The notes under the pieces were generated by a model. It did no database searches. It was not told the DNA's origin and was given only the letters and a program-made list of their open reading frames with translations. A program made the position numbers and the translations under genes. 14,423 bases of DNA from Baffinella frigidus. Its lineage: Eukaryota > Cryptophyceae > Cryptomonadales > Baffinellaceae. The stretch is taken from positions 35,765 through 50,187 of the forward strand of contig MU646519.1 of the NCBI GenBank assembly GCA_026770585.1. Reading direction: 5' to 3'. Below are positions 1-14,423 of the stretch, in pieces (position 1 is the stretch's first letter; each line of letters starts with the position of its first letter).

Positions 1-21
1 GTAGCAGAGCTTCTCCTTGAT
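1..21 (-). repeat. Copy of the actin exon 10 donor-side end
   Basis: On the minus strand these bases read IKEKLCY in the actin frame and match 141-114 of exon 10. The copy lies downstream of the full exon in the direction of transcription and is cut by the window edge, so its donor cannot be seen. Confidence 0.85.
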
Positions 22-12420
<12,399 letters not shown>

Positions 12421-12820
12421 TTTGAAGCGATTTCCAGGTTCGGTCCAAAATTTTGCGCCACGTCATTAGTCAACTTTAGTAAAGCAACTCAGAATCGGCG
12501 ATTTTGGGAGGGAAATGGCACGGGATTCAGCCACGATTTGGTCCATTTCAGGGGTAAAAGGCCTCCAGGACTGAACACTTCCGCAACCATCAGAGCCAGG
12601 CCCACTCACGGAACCTTGCTCGCGCCGGGCGCACGGCAGAGTCGCTCGCAGCATGTCCAGCGATAAAGGAACCCCCCTCCTTCATGCCCCAGGGTCGCGG
12701 GCAACATTGCTGTTCCTGCTGATCGAGCCTGACACGATGTGCTGCAACTGGAACGCGCCTTGTAAAGCCCCAACTCTGCAACGGGGCGCCGGGCGAGTGA
12801 CGCCTGGCACCGTGGCGCAG
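12421..12820. promoter_or_regulatory. Shared upstream region between the actin and J-domain genes
   Basis: About 400 bases separate the actin start codon from the first recognised J-domain exon, so the promoters of both genes and any first exon of the J-domain gene must lie here or overlap it. ATGACGTGGC (complement of 12457-12466), about 37 bases upstream of the actin ATG, resembles a bZIP-type ACGT element. ATTAGTCAACTTTAGTAAAG next to it resembles foldback arms elsewhere in the window. No clear TATA box was seen. An ATG at 12653 opens a frame with a hydrophobic ATLLFLLI stretch, a possible targeting peptide for the J protein, but in a different frame from the J exon. Confidence 0.45.
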
Positions 12821-12887
12821 ATGACCCTTGGAGGGTGCTGGGCTTGCCACGCGGGGCTGCCCGCGAGGAAGTCAAGATTGCCTATCG
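12821..12887 (+). CDS. J-domain exon a (helix I and most of helix II)
   Basis: From GAC at 12823 it encodes DPWRVLGLPRGAAREEVKIA and then Y plus two bases of an arginine codon. The donor is GTGGGT at 12888. The splice is phase 2 and the C at 14272 restores R of YRKLA. The 5' limit is set by the AG at 12819-12820 and is less certain than the 3' limit. Confidence 0.85.
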
Positions 12888-14365
12888 GTGGGTTGCATCC
12901 TTCACGCCCCCTTCGAACTGAAAATCAAATCTCGTAGACATTTTCTGATATGTACCAGGGCACACCCACCCGTCGCTGGCAGCTCCAGCACACGTTCTCT
13001 TCCCCACCCCCTCTCTCGCCCTCCTTCGCCCTCCCTCGCTCCCTCGCTCCCCCCCTCGCTCCTCCCCTCGCTCCTCCCCTCCCTTCTCTCTCACTCGCCC
13101 TCTCCCTCTCCCTCTCCCGCTCCATCTCTCTCTCTGCCCCCCCCCCCCCGTCTCTCCCGCATCATTCCCCTGGATTCCGCTCTGTAACACCCAAGCGTTT
13201 GCAATGTTATTCACCCTTCCGATCCGAGCGAGGAGTCACCACCTTGACTTCCGGTCTCGTCATTTTGATGATAATGGTTTCTTCCCGAGTTGGGAGCGGT
13301 TCTACAGCGCCAACTCGGGAAGAAACCATTTCTTCCCGATTAACTATGCAAGTATTTTTATCTGGCTTTTTGCGCCGCAGGCTGCCCGATTTCGGGCGAC
13401 ATCCCGTACAATTGCCCGAGAAAAGTAAAACCCGCAATCGGTTCGAAGAGAGAATGTTCGGCCGCGGTAAAATCACTTGTAAAGTCAATCGGGGAAGAAG
13501 ACCAGATTAACTCAGGCAGAGCTAGGCACCATGCCGTTGCAGACGAGTCGTTACAGAACCGCTCTCGAGCAAAGAGGGAACAACTCAAAAGGCTTTAGGG
13601 ACTTTCACCTGAAAGCCGGGACCGGATTCTGGTCCTGATTGTCTTATCCCTTAAGTGACCAGTAGGCTCATACGCCCTACCGTAGGGTTCTAGGACCTGC
13701 CTAGGGCTTCCACGGGCGATTATTCGCCCGTTGGTCACTTAAGGGATACGAGTTCGCTCGACAGTGGACCCTCGCAGAGTTCGCTCGACCGTGGACCCTC
13801 AAGCCTAAACCCTAAACCCTAAACCCTACGCCCTAAACCCTACGCCCTAAACCCTAAACCCTAAACCCTAAACCCTACACCCTACACCCTAAACCCTACA
13901 CCCTAAACCCTAAACCCTACACCCTAAACCCTAAACCCTAAACCCAAACCCCTAAACCCAACCCCCAACCCCTAAACCCTAAACCACAAAGCATGCACCC
14001 CAACCCCCAAACCCCGAGCAGCAAACTCGCCAGGGAGTGGCACCCGGATGCACACGCCTCGGGGGGTAAGCCAGGGCAACTCGAGGCTGAGAGCAAGTTC
14101 AAGAACCCTCATCCCTAAACCTTCAACCCTAAACCCTACACCCTAAACCCTCATCCCTAAACCCTAAACCCTCATCTCTAAACCCAAACCCCTAAGCCCT
14201 AAGCCCTAAACCCAACCCCCAACCCCCTAAAACACAAAGCATGCACCCCAACCCCCAAACCCTCATCGCAGCAAACTCGCGAGGGAGTGGCACCCGGATG
14301 CACACGCCTCGGGGGGAAAGCTCGGGCAACTCGAGGCTGAGAGCAAGTTCAAGAAAATCCAGCAG
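12821..14365 (+). CDS. J-domain (DnaJ/HSP40-type) co-chaperone, two exons visible, partial at both ends
   Basis: J proteins stimulate the ATPase of HSP70 chaperones through the HPD loop. The exons at about 12821-12887 and 14272-14365 join in frame to give DDPWRVLGLPRGAAREEVKI, AYRKLAREWHPDAHASGG and KLGQLEAESKFKKIQQ. This is helix I (DPWRVLGL), helix II (EEVKIAYRKLAREW), HPD and helix III (EAESKFKKIQQ), as in the J-domain consensus ending KFKEINEAYEVL. The insert between HPD and helix III (about 15 residues) is slightly long. The first exon probably starts after GCGCAG at 12820, since no in-frame ATG lies between the stop at 12763 and that point. The product's class and compartment cannot be told, because both ends are missing. 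Confidence 0.88.
12995..13165 (+). repeat. Polypyrimidine tract (CTCC/CTCG) in the J-domain gene intron
   Basis: About 160 bases on the plus strand are almost all C and T, with CCCTCGCTC units, CTCTCC units and a run of about 12 C near 13138-13149. It is on the sense strand. Such a tract can form triplex DNA and could also act as a strong polypyrimidine region for splicing. The arginine/glutamate-rich frames on the other strand are artefacts. Confidence 0.92.
13273..13330. repeat. Hairpin with a 21-base perfect stem
   Basis: AATGGTTTCTTCCCGAGTTGG (13273-13293) and its exact complement at 13310-13330 flank a 16-base loop. TTTCTTCCCGA is repeated once more directly after it (13329-13339). It lies in the J-domain gene intron and its function is unknown. 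Confidence 0.93.
13430..13526 (+). mobile_element. CAGAGCTAGG-family element end
   Basis: It ends with AACTCAGGCAGAGCTAGG (CAGAGCTAGG at 13517-13526), like the termini at 4744-4753 and 8826-8835, and is preceded by AAAGTCAATCGGGG, reminiscent of AAAGTCAGTCAACCCGAG at 4723-4740. The left limit is uncertain. Confidence 0.5.
13645..13748. mobile_element. 104-base foldback with TATCCCTTAAGTGACC ends
   Basis: The terminal arms 13645-13661 and 13732-13748 are complementary. The interior contains CCCTACCGTAGG and CTAGGACCTGCCTAGG, variants of the motifs in the 166-base MITE (CCTACCGTAGG, CCTAGGACCTCC), so the two may be distant relatives. Confidence 0.75.
13750..13803 (+). repeat. Two tandem copies of a 27-base unit
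   Basis: GAGTTCGCTCGAC.GTGGACCCTC occurs twice in succession, with one base difference in the core and a differing tail. It lies in the J-domain intron just before the heptamer array. Confidence 0.9.
13804..14250 (+). repeat. CCCTAAA heptamer arrays in the J-domain gene intron
   Basis: CCCTAAA units with CCCTACA, CCCTACG and CCCAAAC variants lie at 13804-13985 and 14105-14222, interrupted by the exon b copy. On the plus strand they have the opposite orientation to the arrays in the actin introns, so in both genes the sense strand is the C-rich strand. Confidence 0.93.
14022..14104 (+). repeat. Copy of J-domain exon b with acceptor, donor end missing
   Basis: It repeats the exon start with its acceptor (CCCCGAGCAG ending at 14021), 250 bases upstream of the full exon, and includes HPD. 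It breaks off after KFK into AACCCTCATCCCTAAA intron repeat, with an in-frame stop. One change, GGTAAGCC for GGAAAGCT, has made a strong internal donor sequence at 14066-14071. The duplicated unit also contains intron sequence (ACAAAGCATGCACCCC, 13987-14002 and 14235-14250). Confidence 0.93.
14272..14365 (+). CDS. J-domain exon b, full copy (HPD motif)
   Basis: The acceptor is CCTCATCGCAG ending at 14271. It encodes KLAREWHPDAHASGGKLGQL followed by EAESKFKKIQQ and ends at a GTCTGT donor (14366). It is 94 bases, entering in phase 2 and leaving in phase 0. It is chosen over the 14022 copy because it keeps the KKIQQ end of helix III and a donor at its end. Confidence 0.88.
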
Positions 14366-14423
14366 GTCTGTCTGCAGGGCTGAAAAAAAATTCAAAAAAA
14401 AATTCTCAAAAGTTTTTCCGGGG

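Noticed and set aside
12882-13214. Arginine/glutamate-rich minus-strand frames and serine/proline-rich plus-strand frames
   Set aside because: They are translations of the CT-rich tract at 12995-13165, a low-complexity intron repeat.

Overview
This is nuclear DNA from a eukaryote, most likely a protist or microalga. The evidence is spliceosomal GT-AG introns in two protein genes, G/C-rich third codon positions, many small foldback (MITE-like) elements and long interstitial runs of the TTTAGGG telomere-type heptamer. That heptamer is typical of plants and many algae and protists, so it does not fix the lineage, and I cannot name the species. No bacterial gene, rRNA, tRNA or CRISPR array was seen. 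No single open reading frame in the window is a whole gene: the coding sequence lies in short exons of 43-97 bases.

Two divergent genes were found by reading exon by exon. (1) An actin gene on the minus strand starts at 12420 and runs off the left edge. Ten exons (12420-12373, 11505-11463, 10459-10403, 8981-8903, 8405-8352, 7158-7062, 5884-5828, 3177-3088, 2093-2008, 181-106) join in frame to give 229 codons with no stop, about the first 60% of an actin. All nine internal introns begin with GT and end with AG. (2) A J-domain (DnaJ/HSP40-type) gene on the plus strand begins before or at about 12821 and runs off the right edge. Its two visible exons (about 12821-12887 and 14272-14365) give helix I, helix II, the HPD motif and helix III of a J domain. 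The two genes share an upstream region of about 400 bases (12421-12820).

The introns (0.5-2.65 kb) are the striking part. Nearly every exon is accompanied by truncated copies of its own ends. Copies of an exon's 3' end with its donor site lie only in the downstream intron. Copies of an exon's 5' end with its acceptor site lie only in the upstream intron. About thirty such copies follow this polarity, including one in the J-domain gene, with one inverted exception at 3891-3908. One exon (actin exon 5) is duplicated whole. The copies sit in larger tandem units (about 250-300 bases where measurable) padded with minisatellites, so the introns appear to have grown by serial tandem duplication across splice junctions. 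The result is introns full of decoy splice sites, in which the true pair is always the outermost donor and acceptor.

Layout from left to right: 1-821, actin exon 10 and TTTCGGG heptamers; 823-1675, three foldback elements; 1845-2093, exon 9 and its copies; 2383-4130, exon 8 and its copies; 4130-5470, transposon-derived intron sequence; 5580-5930, exon 7 and its copy; 6000-7452, exon 6 and its copies in a 20-base minisatellite; 7980-8405, two exon 5 copies around a TATATAC/TATACAG heptamer array; 8577-8835, a TIR element; 8903-10459, exons 4 and 3 with TTTAGGG/TCTAGGG/TGTAGGG arrays; 10744-11303, nested foldbacks; 11463-12420, exons 2 and 1; 12421-12820, shared upstream region; 12821-14423, J-domain gene with CCCTAAA arrays. 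The telomere-like heptamers show their C-rich strand on the sense strand of both genes, so their orientation flips where the genes diverge.
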